Notes: generated by a model not told the origin, from the sequence alone. Positions 44,207-52,626 are shown, counted from the stretch's first letter. The stretch is 64,000 bases of DNA from Kineosporia sp. NBRC 101731 (GCF_030269305.1 NZ_BSTC01000001.1:571467-635466), one strand, 5' to 3'. Numbers and translations: made by a program.

Positions 44207-45211
44207 CTACGACATCAGGGTCTTCAGGACCCCGGCCTCCTTCTCCGGATCGAGCCCGGGCTGCGGCCGGTCCGGACGCTGCGGAGCCTGGCCCCCGATG
44301 GACTGCAACCAGGCCCAGGTGTCACCGACCGTCTCGGCCACGGGACGGTTGTACAGCCCGGTGGCCAGGGCCTTTGCCGGATTGCCGAGGTGCAGGGCGG
44401 CGTGCTCCGGGCCCGGCGGGATCCACACCGGCAGCTCGGTCCAGGGTTCGATGCCCGCCTGATCGATCAGCTCCGGCGGGGCCCAGCGCAGCTCGGCGTC
44501 CGAGCCCGTGACCTCGACACAGGTGCGCAGGAATTCACCCATGGAGGTGTGCCCGGGCGGGCTGATCATGTCGAACGCCCCGGACAGTCCCTGCTCCGCC
44601 GCCCCGACCGTCCAGATCGCCAGGTCACGCGCGTCCACGTACTGCAGCGGCAGGTCGTCCGGCCCGGGCGCGAGCACGTCCCCTCCGCGTGCCACCCGCC
44701 CCAGCCACCAGGGCAGCCGGCCGATGTTCTCCCACGGCCCGAGGATCAGCCCGGCCCGCACGTGCACGTACCGATCGCCGAAACCTCGCTCCACCGCGAT
44801 CTCCGAGCCCCGTTTCGCCTCGCCGTACGGCACCTCGGCACCGTCCCGCCCGGCCTCGGGGTCACCCGCCAGCAGCGGCGCGGACTCGTCCGCGCCGACC
44901 GGTGCCGGGAACTCGTACACCGAGCGGGTGGAAACGAAAAGATACCGTCCGACGCGGTTTTTCAGCGCCTCGACGCTGTCGCTGACCACGTAGGAGTCCG
45001 AGCTCCAGGTGTCGATCACGACGTCCCACTCGCCGGTCAGGGCATCGAGCCCGCCGGGCTGCCGTCGATCGCCGTGCCGGGCGGTCACCTGCGGTTGCTC
45101 CGGGGTCTTGGTGCCCCGGTTCAGCGTGGTCACCTCATGTCCGCGCCCGACCGCCTCGTCCACGAGGGCCCGCCCCACGAACTCCGTCCCACCCAGCACG
45201 AGAATCCTCAT
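44207..45211 (-). CDS. NAD-dependent epimerase/reductase (extended SDR)
   Basis: 334 aa. Rossmann motif MRILVLGGTEFVGRALVDEAV, then VIDTWSSDSYVVSDSVEAL, YLFVSTRSVYEF, PYGEAKRGSEIAVER (Tyr/Lys pair in YGEAK) and LQYVDARDLAIW. It fits the atypical reductase-like branch of the epimerase family; the substrate is unknown. ATG 45211. It is transcribed in the same direction as the ligase fusion 146 bp downstream, but I see no strong reason to place it in that pathway. Confidence 0.85.
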   Translation of the reverse strand: MRILVLGGTEFVGRALVDEAVGRGHEVTTLNRGTKTPEQPQVTARHGDRRQPGGLDALTGEWDVVIDTWSSDSYVVSDSVEALKNRVGRYLFVSTRSVYEFPAPVGADESAPLLAGDPEAGRDGAEVPYGEAKRGSEIAVERGFGDRYVHVRAGLILGPWENIGRLPWWLGRVARGGDVLAPGPDDLPLQYVDARDLAIWTVGAAEQGLSGAFDMISPPGHTSMGEFLRTCVEVTGSDAELRWAPPELIDQAGIEPWTELPVWIPPGPEHAALHLGNPAKALATGLYNRPVAETVGDTWAWLQSIGGQAPQRPDRPQPGLDPEKEAGVLKTLMS

Positions 45212-45297
45212 GCGCCCACCCTGCCGGTCCGAACCGGTGTGATCCAAGCGTTTCTGCGGTGAAGAGAATCAAATGGAGGACGAGGTCGGTGGGGGTT

Positions 45298-45365
45298 CGG
45301 GGAACGTTTGCATGATCACGAACGAAGTGAGGGGGGCCTTGCCGTGATCATGCAAACGTTCCCCG
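45298..45365. repeat. Palindromic intergenic element, copy E (inverted order)
   Basis: A perfect 23-bp inverted repeat, 45298-45320 with 45343-45365. Unlike the other copies, the G/C-run is outside (CGGGGAACG...) and GATCACG faces the 22-bp centre, so the element is turned inside out. It ends 13 bp from the stop of the leftward DUF499-like gene. Confidence 0.85.
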
Positions 45366-45378
45366 ACGATCTTGAAAC

Positions 45379-46599
45379 TCAGCTCGCCGAGCGCTCGCGA
45401 TCCCCGGTCGGGCGTCCTTCGTCGTCCAATCCTCGACCCGCAGCCATCAGGGCTTCGGGGGTGAGGGTCTCGCCCTGGGCCAGGCGGGGCAGGGGTGGGA
45501 CGGGGTCTTCGTGGTCGAGGTGGTCGATGGTGCGCAGCTGGTCCAGGGCCGCGCGGGCGGTGTCGCTGTGCCGCTGCTCCACGGCGCGGTCGGGCCGCAC
45601 CACCAGCGTCGACTCCCGCATGACCTCCGGCGGCCGGTCGTCGCCGGGCAGACGCAGCCCGAGGTATGACGCCTTGCGCTGGTCGTAGCCATCAGCCAGG
45701 GCGAAACCCTGGTACTGCCAGTCCAGTTCGTCGGCGATCGCGGCGACCAGGCCGGCCTCCAGCACCGAGCGGTCGCGCAGGCGGGGCAGGTAGGGCAGCG
45801 AGGTGTAGAGCTCCCACAGCTCGCCCACACTCACGTGGCCGGTGCGCCAGCGGGAGGTGAGTGGCCCGTTCAGATCGCTGCGGATGGCGTGGTCGTCGCG
45901 GGAGGTGACGAGCTCGCCCTCGGCGCGCAGGGTGAGCGCGGCCCGTTCGGCCAGGGTGCCGCCCGCGCCCTCGGCGGTCAGGACCCGTAGCGTCAGCGGC
46001 TCGTCCTCCGACTGCTGGCCCGGAATCAGCAGCCAGAAGTAGGTCTCCGGCAGCAGGTGATCGATATCGTTCTCGGCTGCGTCCTTCCAGATCAGGGCCT
46101 CCCGGCCGGCCTCTTCGGGCAGGCCCAGGGCATGGGCCATGGCGGCCACGTGCGACCAGGCGAGGAACTCGCGGACGCCGGCCTCCAGCATCGGGTAGTG
46201 GTGGGCGTCGGCAGCCAGCGCGATCACCGCGTTGCGGTGCCGGCGGGGCTGGGCGCCTCGCGTGGAGGTGAGCCGGAGCGTCTGCTCGGCGGCCGCCGAG
46301 GTGAGCACCGGGTCGGCCAGCGATCCGTGCACTTCGGCGGGATCGTGCAGGTGGCGCGGATGGAGGATCGCGAGTTGCACCTCGGCCTCGTCCGGGAGCC
46401 CATTGGTCGTGTCGACCACGTGCACCGCCTCGAATCCGGTGTCGTCGGCCCCGGTCGTGCAGTGCTGCTCCAGACGGCGCACGATCTCCGCCTGCAGCCG
46501 TTCGATGCTCAGGCTGTCCGCGAACTCATGGGCCACGCGGTCGATCTCAGCCGTCGGGTCGTACCCGGACCTTCGCGTGAGGTGGGGCAACGGGCTCAT
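45379..46599 (-). CDS. DUF499-like C-terminal fragment protein (no ATPase part)
   Basis: 406 aa. The sequence RRHRNAVIALAADAHHYPMLEAGVREFLAW, TYFWLLIPGQ, GELVTSRDDHAIRSDLN and VSVGELWELYTSLPYLPRLRDRSVLEAGL resembles the C-terminal half of the large (about 1000 aa) DUF499 ATPases, which are often listed with anti-phage gene sets (DUF1156 methylase, DUF3780, helicase). The N-terminal Walker ATPase is absent. It nevertheless has a clean start (AAGGAG 7 nt before ATG 46599) and no frameshift, so it could be a working domain or a trimmed relic. Assignment is from memory of family motifs. Confidence 0.6.
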   Translation of the reverse strand: MSPLPHLTRRSGYDPTAEIDRVAHEFADSLSIERLQAEIVRRLEQHCTTGADDTGFEAVHVVDTTNGLPDEAEVQLAILHPRHLHDPAEVHGSLADPVLTSAAAEQTLRLTSTRGAQPRRHRNAVIALAADAHHYPMLEAGVREFLAWSHVAAMAHALGLPEEAGREALIWKDAAENDIDHLLPETYFWLLIPGQQSEDEPLTLRVLTAEGAGGTLAERAALTLRAEGELVTSRDDHAIRSDLNGPLTSRWRTGHVSVGELWELYTSLPYLPRLRDRSVLEAGLVAAIADELDWQYQGFALADGYDQRKASYLGLRLPGDDRPPEVMRESTLVVRPDRAVEQRHSDTARAALDQLRTIDHLDHEDPVPPLPRLAQGETLTPEALMAAGRGLDDEGRPTGDRERSAS

Positions 46600-46734
46600 C
46601 GTGTGCTCCTTTCCTGCCGCCGTGCCCGACCCATCGACGCGTTGCTCCCCGAGCTTGAGCCACCGCCGGGGTTACCGTGGAACACTGACCGTGCGTCATC
46701 GGGGAGGCCGGGTAGCCGGAAAGGGTGGATGTCG

Positions 46735-47250
46735 ATGAGGGCCATCAGGATCACGCTGTCGACGTTCTTGCTGGGTCCGCTGCTGGTCGCCTGCGGGGGC
46801 GGAGGGGCCCAGGTGGGTTCGATCGGCTCGACCGAGAATCCGCCCGCCGAACAGGCCGCGGCCACCCGGCAGAGCGAGCGTGACCTCGCCGACCAGCGTG
46901 AGCGGGATCGTGAAGACGATCCCCGCACCGCGCAGGAGCAGCGTCGCGAGGAGGCCCGCGACGTGGCGAACAAGGTCAAGGAGGTCGCCGACGACGTCAA
47001 GAAGGGCATCACGCAGTCGCACTTCACCATGCCGCAGCTGGTGGGTCGCAACCTCCAGAACGCGCAGGACCTGCTGCAGAAACGGGGCAGCTACCTGCTC
47101 GATCAGGTCGATGCCACCAGTCAGCACCGCTTCCAGCTGCTCGACTCCGACTGGAAGGTCTGCCATCAGTCACCGCGGGCCGGATCGAGGGTGCTGAAGA
47201 CCAAACTGGTGCGACTGGAGGCCGTGCGCCTCGACGAGAACTGCCCCTAG
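46735..47250 (+). CDS. PASTA-like lipoprotein
   Basis: 171 aa. Lipoprotein signal MRAIRITLSTFLLGPLLVAC (lipobox LVAC), a charged coiled-coil-like stretch (SERDLADQRERDREDDPRTA, then EEARDVANKVKEVADDVKK), and a C-terminal PASTA-type domain MPQLVGRNLQNAQDLLQKRG with two Cys. PASTA domains bind cell-wall fragments; this one would sit outside the membrane. ATG 46735 has AAGGGTGG 6 nt upstream; ATG 46729 is too close to it. Confidence 0.8.
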   Translation: MRAIRITLSTFLLGPLLVACGGGGAQVGSIGSTENPPAEQAAATRQSERDLADQRERDREDDPRTAQEQRREEARDVANKVKEVADDVKKGITQSHFTMPQLVGRNLQNAQDLLQKRGSYLLDQVDATSQHRFQLLDSDWKVCHQSPRAGSRVLKTKLVRLEAVRLDENCP

Positions 47251-47311
47251 CGCTCCTGAACGGGCGAGGCCGTCCCACCTCGCGGAACGATGGCCGGGGA
47301 AAGTTTCTTGC

Positions 47312-47364
47312 CGTGATCGTGCAGAGTGTCCCCTGGAACGCTGGGGACACTCTGCACGATCACG
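47312..47364. repeat. Palindromic intergenic element, copy F
   Basis: Perfect 22-bp inverted repeat (47312-47333 and 47343-47364), loop 9 nt; arms begin CGTGATCGTGCAGAGTGTCC, so the core has CGTGC for CATGC on both sides (a compensated change). It lies between converging genes and contains the stop codon of the debranching-type gene. Confidence 0.9.
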
Positions 47365-49417
47365 AAAGGGATGGTGGGGTGGTGGACAGGCGGCCCCGGC
47401 CTTCGCGGTCGACCGTCACCGTGACCTCGTCCGGGCCGAAGCGCAGGCCGCTCACCCGCAGGGCCCCGAACGGGGAGTTCTCGGGAGGTAGGCACTCCAG
47501 CGTGCCGTTGTCGGCCGAGAGCCCGGCCAGGACCTGCACGAGCGGGCCGATCGCCGCCGCGGACCAGGCCTGGGGGCGGCAGGCGGCGGGATAGGGCACG
47601 AGGCTCCTTCCCTCGCCGCTGTGCAGTTCCGGGAGCCGGTAACCGAACTCCGCCGCTGTCCTCAGCAGCCCCTCGACCAGGCCGAACGCCGAAGCGCCGA
47701 GCCCACTGCGGTGCAACCCGTGAATCGCGATCGCCGTGTCGTGGGCCCAGACCGAGCCGCAGTGATAACTCAGCGGCCAGTACCCGCCCTCGGTGGAGGC
47801 CATGGTCCGCAGTCCGTAGCCACTGGACAGGGCTGGGCCGCTCAACAGCGCCGCGACCTGCTCGGATTCGGCCGCAGAGAGCAGGCCGGTGCCCAGGAGA
47901 TGCCCGATGTTGCTGGTCAGCGAGTCGACGGGGCGCCCGGAGCCGTCCAGGGCGAGGGCCGGGAAACGCTCGCCGTCGGCGCCGGTCACCCAGAACGATT
48001 CGCGGAACCGCGCCGCCAGTCGTTGCGCCCGGTCTCTCCAGAACACGCCACCGGGCCGGCCGAAGTGGTCGAGCAGCTCGGCACCGTGCACGGCCGCCTC
48101 GTGCGCGTAACCCTGCACCTCGCACAGCGCCACCGGTCCGTCGGCGATCGTGCCGTCGGCGAAACGGACCGCGTCGGCAGAGTCCTTCCAGCCCTGGTTG
48201 GCCAGACCTGTGCCGGAGCCGGTGTACCGGACGAACTCGTCCCCGTGGTCGCCGAGCCACCCCAGGGCTCCCTCCAGTGCCGGAAGCAGCGACCGGACGG
48301 TGTCTTCGGGCATTCCCCAGCGCCAGGAGTCGTGCAGCAGGCAGATCCACAGAAGGGTGGCGTCGACCGTGCCGTAGTACAGCGGCGGCAGGCTCATCCC
48401 GCCCCCGACGCCGCCCTGGGCGTGCTGCGTGGCCGTCGCGCGCAGTTCGTGCAGGATCTTGCCCGGCTCCTCGCCGGTCGCCGCATCGGTCTTCGTGCCC
48501 TGCCGGGCCGCCAGCGCCCGGAGGGTGCCCTCGGCCAGGTCGGTGCCGAAGGGCAGTAGCAGGCGCGCGGCCCACAGGCTGTCCCGGCCGAAAAGAGTGA
48601 AGTACCAGGGAGATCCCGCCCCCAGAAACACAGCACCCGGATCGTCGGCCGGTGCCATGCGCAGGGCCTGCAGATCGCTCCAGGAGGTGCCGATCAGGGC
48701 CGGGAGGCGCCGGTCGTCGGCCCGGGCCTGCGGTTCTCGGTGCAGAGCAGGGACGTTTCGGTCACCGAGGCCGGTCACCGGCGCCGTGGGGGCCTCGAGG
48801 CTCAGCCGCCAGGTCAGGCCCACCGTGCCGCCGACGGGAACCTCGACCGTCCAGTGCAGCCGCACCGCCCGGCCGTCGTCGTCGATACGAGCCCCGGGAG
48901 CATCGAGATCGGCCACCACCTCGTCCGCTCCCCAGTGCACGTGCGACCCGTCCACCGACCGTTCCGGCGTGGACGGCGGTTGCGAGCCGGGCGACCGGAT
49001 GGTCTCGACCCGCTGCCGGGCCGGTGTCACCACGAGCGTCACCGTCGCCGGGACCGGCCGCGGGCGGTGGGAGCTCAGCTCGACCCGTTCCTCGAGCCGA
49101 CCCGCTCCGACCGTCCGCGTCCGGTCGACCCGCACCGCCGCGTCCGGACCGCCACCCCCGAGCCCCCGGGGTACCGCGACGAACCGGGCCACCCCGGCGC
49201 AGACCGGGCCCCCACCGATCGGGGTGGGTTCCTCCCCGTCGATGAGCAGCACGGCCGACGAGAGCACCTGGACGTCGCAGTGCAGCACGCCCTGCACCCC
49301 GCTCTCGCGGATCTGCCCGGAGGCCTCGCTCAGCACCGTGGTCGGAGCGCTCAGGGAGGTGACGAGGTCGTGCAGCCACGGGTGCTGGGACACGGGGTCA
49401 GGACTGGTCTCGGGCAT
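47360..49417 (-). CDS. Glycogen-debranching-type amylo-alpha-1,6-glucosidase family protein
   Basis: 685 aa. An N-terminal glycogen-debranching beta domain (STVLSEASGQIRESGVQGV-like opening, WTVEVPVGGTVGLTWRLSLE) and a C-terminal (alpha/alpha)6 glycosidase: PWYFTLFGRDSLWAARLLLPFG, YYGTVDATLLWICLLHDSWRW, NQGWKDSADAVRFADG, EVQGYAHEA and GYWPLSYHCGSVWAHDTAIAI. It should cleave branch points or related alpha-glucosides, but its true substrate is unproven. ATG 49417. The stop is inside palindromic element F. Confidence 0.88.
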   Translation of the reverse strand: MPETSPDPVSQHPWLHDLVTSLSAPTTVLSEASGQIRESGVQGVLHCDVQVLSSAVLLIDGEEPTPIGGGPVCAGVARFVAVPRGLGGGGPDAAVRVDRTRTVGAGRLEERVELSSHRPRPVPATVTLVVTPARQRVETIRSPGSQPPSTPERSVDGSHVHWGADEVVADLDAPGARIDDDGRAVRLHWTVEVPVGGTVGLTWRLSLEAPTAPVTGLGDRNVPALHREPQARADDRRLPALIGTSWSDLQALRMAPADDPGAVFLGAGSPWYFTLFGRDSLWAARLLLPFGTDLAEGTLRALAARQGTKTDAATGEEPGKILHELRATATQHAQGGVGGGMSLPPLYYGTVDATLLWICLLHDSWRWGMPEDTVRSLLPALEGALGWLGDHGDEFVRYTGSGTGLANQGWKDSADAVRFADGTIADGPVALCEVQGYAHEAAVHGAELLDHFGRPGGVFWRDRAQRLAARFRESFWVTGADGERFPALALDGSGRPVDSLTSNIGHLLGTGLLSAAESEQVAALLSGPALSSGYGLRTMASTEGGYWPLSYHCGSVWAHDTAIAIHGLHRSGLGASAFGLVEGLLRTAAEFGYRLPELHSGEGRSLVPYPAACRPQAWSAAAIGPLVQVLAGLSADNGTLECLPPENSPFGALRVSGLRFGPDEVTVTVDREGRGRLSTTPPSLS

Positions 49418-49492
49418 CGGGACTCCCCTCGGGCACTACGGACGAGGTCCATCGTGCCCCAGGGCGGTGGCCACCGCCCTGGACCTGGACCG

Positions 49493-50218
49493 TCAGCGGG
49501 TCACTGCTCTCGACGTGCGGGCGCCGGTGGTGCTGCTTCCGGCGTAGACGGCGCGCCACTGGTGCTTGCCGAGCTTCTTCGAGACCTTGAAGGTGCCGTT
49601 CGCCGTGGTCTTCGTGGTGGTGGCGGTGACCCACCGGCCGCTCGCGGCCCGGTACTGGATCTTCACCGGCCGGCCGGCGAGGGCGGCCCAGGTCGGCTCG
49701 ACCCGGTGGTCGTAGCGACCGCCCCCGAGGGACCAGCCGAACCTGATGGCCTTGAGCGACCCGGTGAACTTCCGCCCGCCCGAGATCTTCTGGGCCGACA
49801 GGGAGATGCGCGAGCCCCGCAGCACCGAGAACGTCGCCCGGCAGTTGGCGGCCCGGTAGGGGTCGGCCTCCCAGAGTCTCACCAGGGTCTCGACGTCACC
49901 GGCGATCCAGTTCGGCAGCTCGGAGGCATCCATCTCGCCCTGGGTCATGTCGCTGATGGCAAAGGCACCGGCGTCGAGGATCCGCAGACTCCAGTCGGGG
50001 AACGATCTCTCGACGTCGAAGATCACCGACTTCGGCTGCTCGTAGAGGGTCACGGACGACGGGATGATCTTGCACTCGGTCGCGGAGGACTCGGGTGCGG
50101 CCGTGGGTACGGCGGCTGCGGTGGCAGCTGACGCGGACGTTCCCGGGGCGAGCAGGGCCAGGGGAGCGAGCAGGGTGGCGGCCGCGAGGCCGACCGCAGA
50201 TCTACGAAAAATTCTCAT
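49493..50218 (-). CDS. Secreted paralogue 1 of 6 (type A)
   Basis: 241 aa. Signal peptide MRIFRRSAVGLAAATLLAPL... ending in SASA, then a first domain (CKIIPSSVTLYEQPKSVIFDV ... CRATFSVLRGSRISL, two Cys probably joined) and a second beta-rich domain shared by all six (GGRKFTGSLKAIRF, AGRPVKIQYRAASGRWVTAT, GTFKVSKKLGKHQWRAVYAG, ending TSRAVTR). The second domain looks Ig-like. Function unknown. Closest to type A copy 2 at 51141; 26 bp after the preceding type B gene. Confidence 0.8.
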   Translation of the reverse strand: MRIFRRSAVGLAAATLLAPLALLAPGTSASAATAAAVPTAAPESSATECKIIPSSVTLYEQPKSVIFDVERSFPDWSLRILDAGAFAISDMTQGEMDASELPNWIAGDVETLVRLWEADPYRAANCRATFSVLRGSRISLSAQKISGGRKFTGSLKAIRFGWSLGGGRYDHRVEPTWAALAGRPVKIQYRAASGRWVTATTTKTTANGTFKVSKKLGKHQWRAVYAGSSTTGARTSRAVTR

Positions 50219-50244
50219 GGTCAGTCAATTCCACATCTGCGAGA

Positions 50245-50943
50245 TCAGCCGGTGACGGTCTTCGAGGTGCGGGCGCCGGAGGTCGGCGTGCCTGCGTACA
50301 CGGCCCGCCAGGTTCGCTTCCCAGACCTGACGGTGGTCTTGAAAGTGCCGTCCTTGCCGGTTTTCACGATCTTGTCGATGATCCACCGGGTACCTGACCG
50401 GTGCTCCAGCCGCACCGTCTGCCCGGAGTGGTTCACCCACGGTGGCGAGAGCCAGTACGGCTGGTCGGTCTCGTCGAAATCGACCTGGGTGAGACGGCCG
50501 CGGAGTTGACGTCCACCGGTGACCTTCTTGGCGGTCAGGGATATCTTCGAACCTCGGAGCAGCCTGAACGGGGCCCGGCAGACCTCGATCTCACGGAGAT
50601 CGGCGCTCTGGAGGGAGACCTCCGCCAGGGTCAGCCCCGCGTCGCTGTTCGCGAGTTTCCCGGGATGGAACTCCATCAAAGGAGACCTGGTATCGGGAGC
50701 GATCTGGGCCGCGCCGGAAGAGGCATAGTCGATGCCGATGGCCCAGTAGGGGTATTCGGTCTCGACGTCGAACTCGACCACCTTGCTCCGGTCGTAGACG
50801 GTGATCGAGCCCGGGGTGATGGAGCACGTCGGGCCGGACGCCTCCGGGGCGGCGCTCGCGGCTGCGGCGGGCCCCAGGAGAGCCATCGTGGCAATGACGA
50901 AAGTGGTGGCCAGGCAAGCGAAAGCCCGGCGGGGAATCCTCAT
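50245..50943 (-). CDS. Secreted paralogue 2 of 6 (type B)
   Basis: 232 aa. Signal peptide MRIPRRAFACLATTFVIATM..., first domain CSITPGSITVYDRSKVVEFDVETEYPYWAIGIDY ... CRAPFRLLRGSKISL, second domain GGRQLRGRLTQVDFDETDQPYW, RTWRAVYAG, ending TSKTVTG. The signal peptide and the first domain match the type B copy at 51854 much better than its direct neighbours. ATG 50943 follows a TACCTT -10 box by 6 nt (leaderless). Confidence 0.8.
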   Translation of the reverse strand: MRIPRRAFACLATTFVIATMALLGPAAAASAAPEASGPTCSITPGSITVYDRSKVVEFDVETEYPYWAIGIDYASSGAAQIAPDTRSPLMEFHPGKLANSDAGLTLAEVSLQSADLREIEVCRAPFRLLRGSKISLTAKKVTGGRQLRGRLTQVDFDETDQPYWLSPPWVNHSGQTVRLEHRSGTRWIIDKIVKTGKDGTFKTTVRSGKRTWRAVYAGTPTSGARTSKTVTG

Positions 50944-50949
50944 GTCGAG

Positions 50950-50955
50950 AAGGTA
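50950..50955 (-). promoter_or_regulatory. -10 box TACCTT of secreted paralogue 2
   Basis: On the minus strand TACCTT lies 6 nt before ATG 50943. It probably drives paralogues 2 and 1 together. Confidence 0.45.
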
Positions 50956-51140
50956 AACGCCACTGAACCGGCGGATGTCCAATATGACCGAACTGTAACC
51001 TTGGTCTCATCGGACCGATCCGGATGTTGCGGACCAGAAGATCGGCATGTCACTCAACACTGAAAAGTTTTACCGAACAGGCAAAAGCCCGGCGAGGCAT
51101 GGCAAGGGGCCCCGCCGGGCCATCGGGCTCTACCGTCGTG

Positions 51141-51827
51141 TCAGCGGGTGACGGCCGCCGAGGTGCGGGCTCCGGTCGTGCTGCTGCCGCCGTAAACCGC
51201 ACGCCACTGATGTTTCCCGATCTTCTTCGTCACCCGGTACGTGCCGTCGGACGCGGTCCTCGTCGTGGTGGCGGTGACCCAGGTGTTCTTCGTGGTCCGG
51301 TACTGGATCTTCACCAGCTGATCCCCCAGTGCCGACCAGGTGGGTTTGCTGGTTTGCCCGAGGTACGAAGGGTCATGGTGCCAGCCGAACGTGATGGCCT
51401 TGAGCGATCCGGTGAACTGCCGCCTGCCGGTGACGGTCTTCGCCGCCAGGGAGATCCGGGACCCGCGCAGAATCGTGAAGGTGGTCTTGCAGTTGGCCTT
51501 GTCGTACCCATCCGCCGAGGACAGCAGGGCGAAGGCGTCGACCTTTCCGGCGATCCAGCTGAACTGGGTGGAGGAGTCCAGTTCCCTGACCGGGTCGTCA
51601 CTGGTCGGCGAGATTTCCGCATCGGGAACGTCCAGCATCCAGAACGGAAGGCGGCTATTGACCCTGAACTTCACTTTCTTGGGCTTGTCGTACAGGGTCA
51701 CGGACGAGGGGGTGACCGTGCACGTGGTGCCAGCGGCCGCCGCGGGGGAGGCCGGGGCCAGCAGTGTGAGAGGGGTGAGGAGGGCAGCCGCGATCAGACC
51801 GGCGGCAGCCCGGCGGGGCAACTTCAT
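51141..51827 (-). CDS. Secreted paralogue 3 of 6 (type A)
   Basis: 228 aa. Signal peptide MKLPRRAAAGLIAAALLTPL... ending AAAA, first domain CTVTPSSVTLYDKPKKVKFRV ... CKTTFTILRGSRISL, second domain GRRQFTGSLKAITFGW, GTYRVTKKIGKHQWRAVYGGSSTTGARTSAAVTR. It is the sister of paralogue 1. ATG 51827 chosen by alignment of signal peptides; ATG 51845 is upstream in frame. It starts 26 bp after the type B stop, the same gap as in the other B-A pair. Confidence 0.8.
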   Translation of the reverse strand: MKLPRRAAAGLIAAALLTPLTLLAPASPAAAAGTTCTVTPSSVTLYDKPKKVKFRVNSRLPFWMLDVPDAEISPTSDDPVRELDSSTQFSWIAGKVDAFALLSSADGYDKANCKTTFTILRGSRISLAAKTVTGRRQFTGSLKAITFGWHHDPSYLGQTSKPTWSALGDQLVKIQYRTTKNTWVTATTTRTASDGTYRVTKKIGKHQWRAVYGGSSTTGARTSAAVTR

Positions 51828-51853
51828 CCTGGGGAGATCCATCATCTGTGAGG

Positions 51854-52546
51854 TCAGCCGGTGACGGTCGTGGAGGTGCGGGCGGCGGTGGTGGCACTAC
51901 CCGCGAACACCGCCCGCCACTGCCGTTTCCCGAGCTTCGTGGTGAACTTGAAGGTGCCGTTCTTCCGGGTCTTCACCGTTGAGGCAGTGATCCACGTACT
52001 TCCGGACCGGTACTGGATGCTGACCTTCTGGCCGGCGAAGCTCGCCCAGGGGGCCTTGATCCAGGGGGCCTGGCTGTTCTCGTCGAAGTTGATCCTCTTC
52101 AGGGTGCCGGTGAGCCGGCGGCCGCCACTGACCGGAGCGGCGGACAGGGAGATCTTCGAGCCGCGCAGGAGGCGGAACGGTGCCGTGCAGGTCCTCGTCT
52201 CGCCGTCGCGGATCTGGTGGAGCTTGACCTTGAACTGCTTCAGGCCGGCGTCCGAGTTCTCGAAGTGGCGGGGATTGAAGATGGTGTTGCGGAAGTCGCT
52301 GTACGACGTGACGGCGGCCATCAGGTTGTTCTTCGGGTAGTCGAAGTCGATCCACCAGTAGCGGTAGGTGCTGTCGACGTCGAATTCCACCACCTGGGTC
52401 CGGTCACCGAGGGTGAGTGAGCTCGGGACGATGGAGCACGACACCGTGGCGGCGGCGTTCGCCGGGGTGGCCGGTCCCAGGAGTGCCATCGTGGCAACGG
52501 TGAAAGCAGTAGCCAGGCAGGCAAAAGCCCGGCGGGGCGTCTTCAT
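51854..52546 (-). CDS. Secreted paralogue 4 of 6 (type B)
   Basis: 230 aa. Signal peptide MKTPRRAFACLATAFTVATM..., first domain CSIVPSSLTLGDRTQVVEFDVDSTYRYWWIDFDY ... CTAPFRLLRGSKISL, second domain GGRRLTGTLKRINFDENSQAPW, KRQWRAVFAG, ending TSTTVTG. Sister of paralogue 2. The TAACTT -10 box sits exactly 7 nt before ATG 52546 and decides that start over ATG 52552. Confidence 0.8.
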   Translation of the reverse strand: MKTPRRAFACLATAFTVATMALLGPATPANAAATVSCSIVPSSLTLGDRTQVVEFDVDSTYRYWWIDFDYPKNNLMAAVTSYSDFRNTIFNPRHFENSDAGLKQFKVKLHQIRDGETRTCTAPFRLLRGSKISLSAAPVSGGRRLTGTLKRINFDENSQAPWIKAPWASFAGQKVSIQYRSGSTWITASTVKTRKNGTFKFTTKLGKRQWRAVFAGSATTAARTSTTVTG

Positions 52547-52553
52547 GATCATG

Positions 52554-52559
52554 AAGTTA
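52554..52559 (-). promoter_or_regulatory. -10 box TAACTT of secreted paralogue 4
   Basis: Minus-strand TAACTT, 7 nt before ATG 52546. Probably drives paralogues 4 and 3. Confidence 0.45.
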
Positions 52560-52626
52560 GCGTCCGCCGGGCCGGCCGGTGCGGGAAACTTCCCAAACGT
52601 TATCTTCGGGTCATCGGGTCATCGGG

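Noticed and set aside
44207-45211. Epimerase as a fourth gene of the ligase/amidotransferase operon
   Set aside because: Same direction but a 146-bp gap and no functional link; left out of the operon proposal.
52541-52556. Perfect 16-bp palindrome CTTCATGATCATGAAG at the start of paralogue 4, considered as an operator or family element
   Set aside because: It consists of overlapping start codons and first codons (ATGATCATGAAG) and lacks the CGTGATCATGC-plus-run structure.
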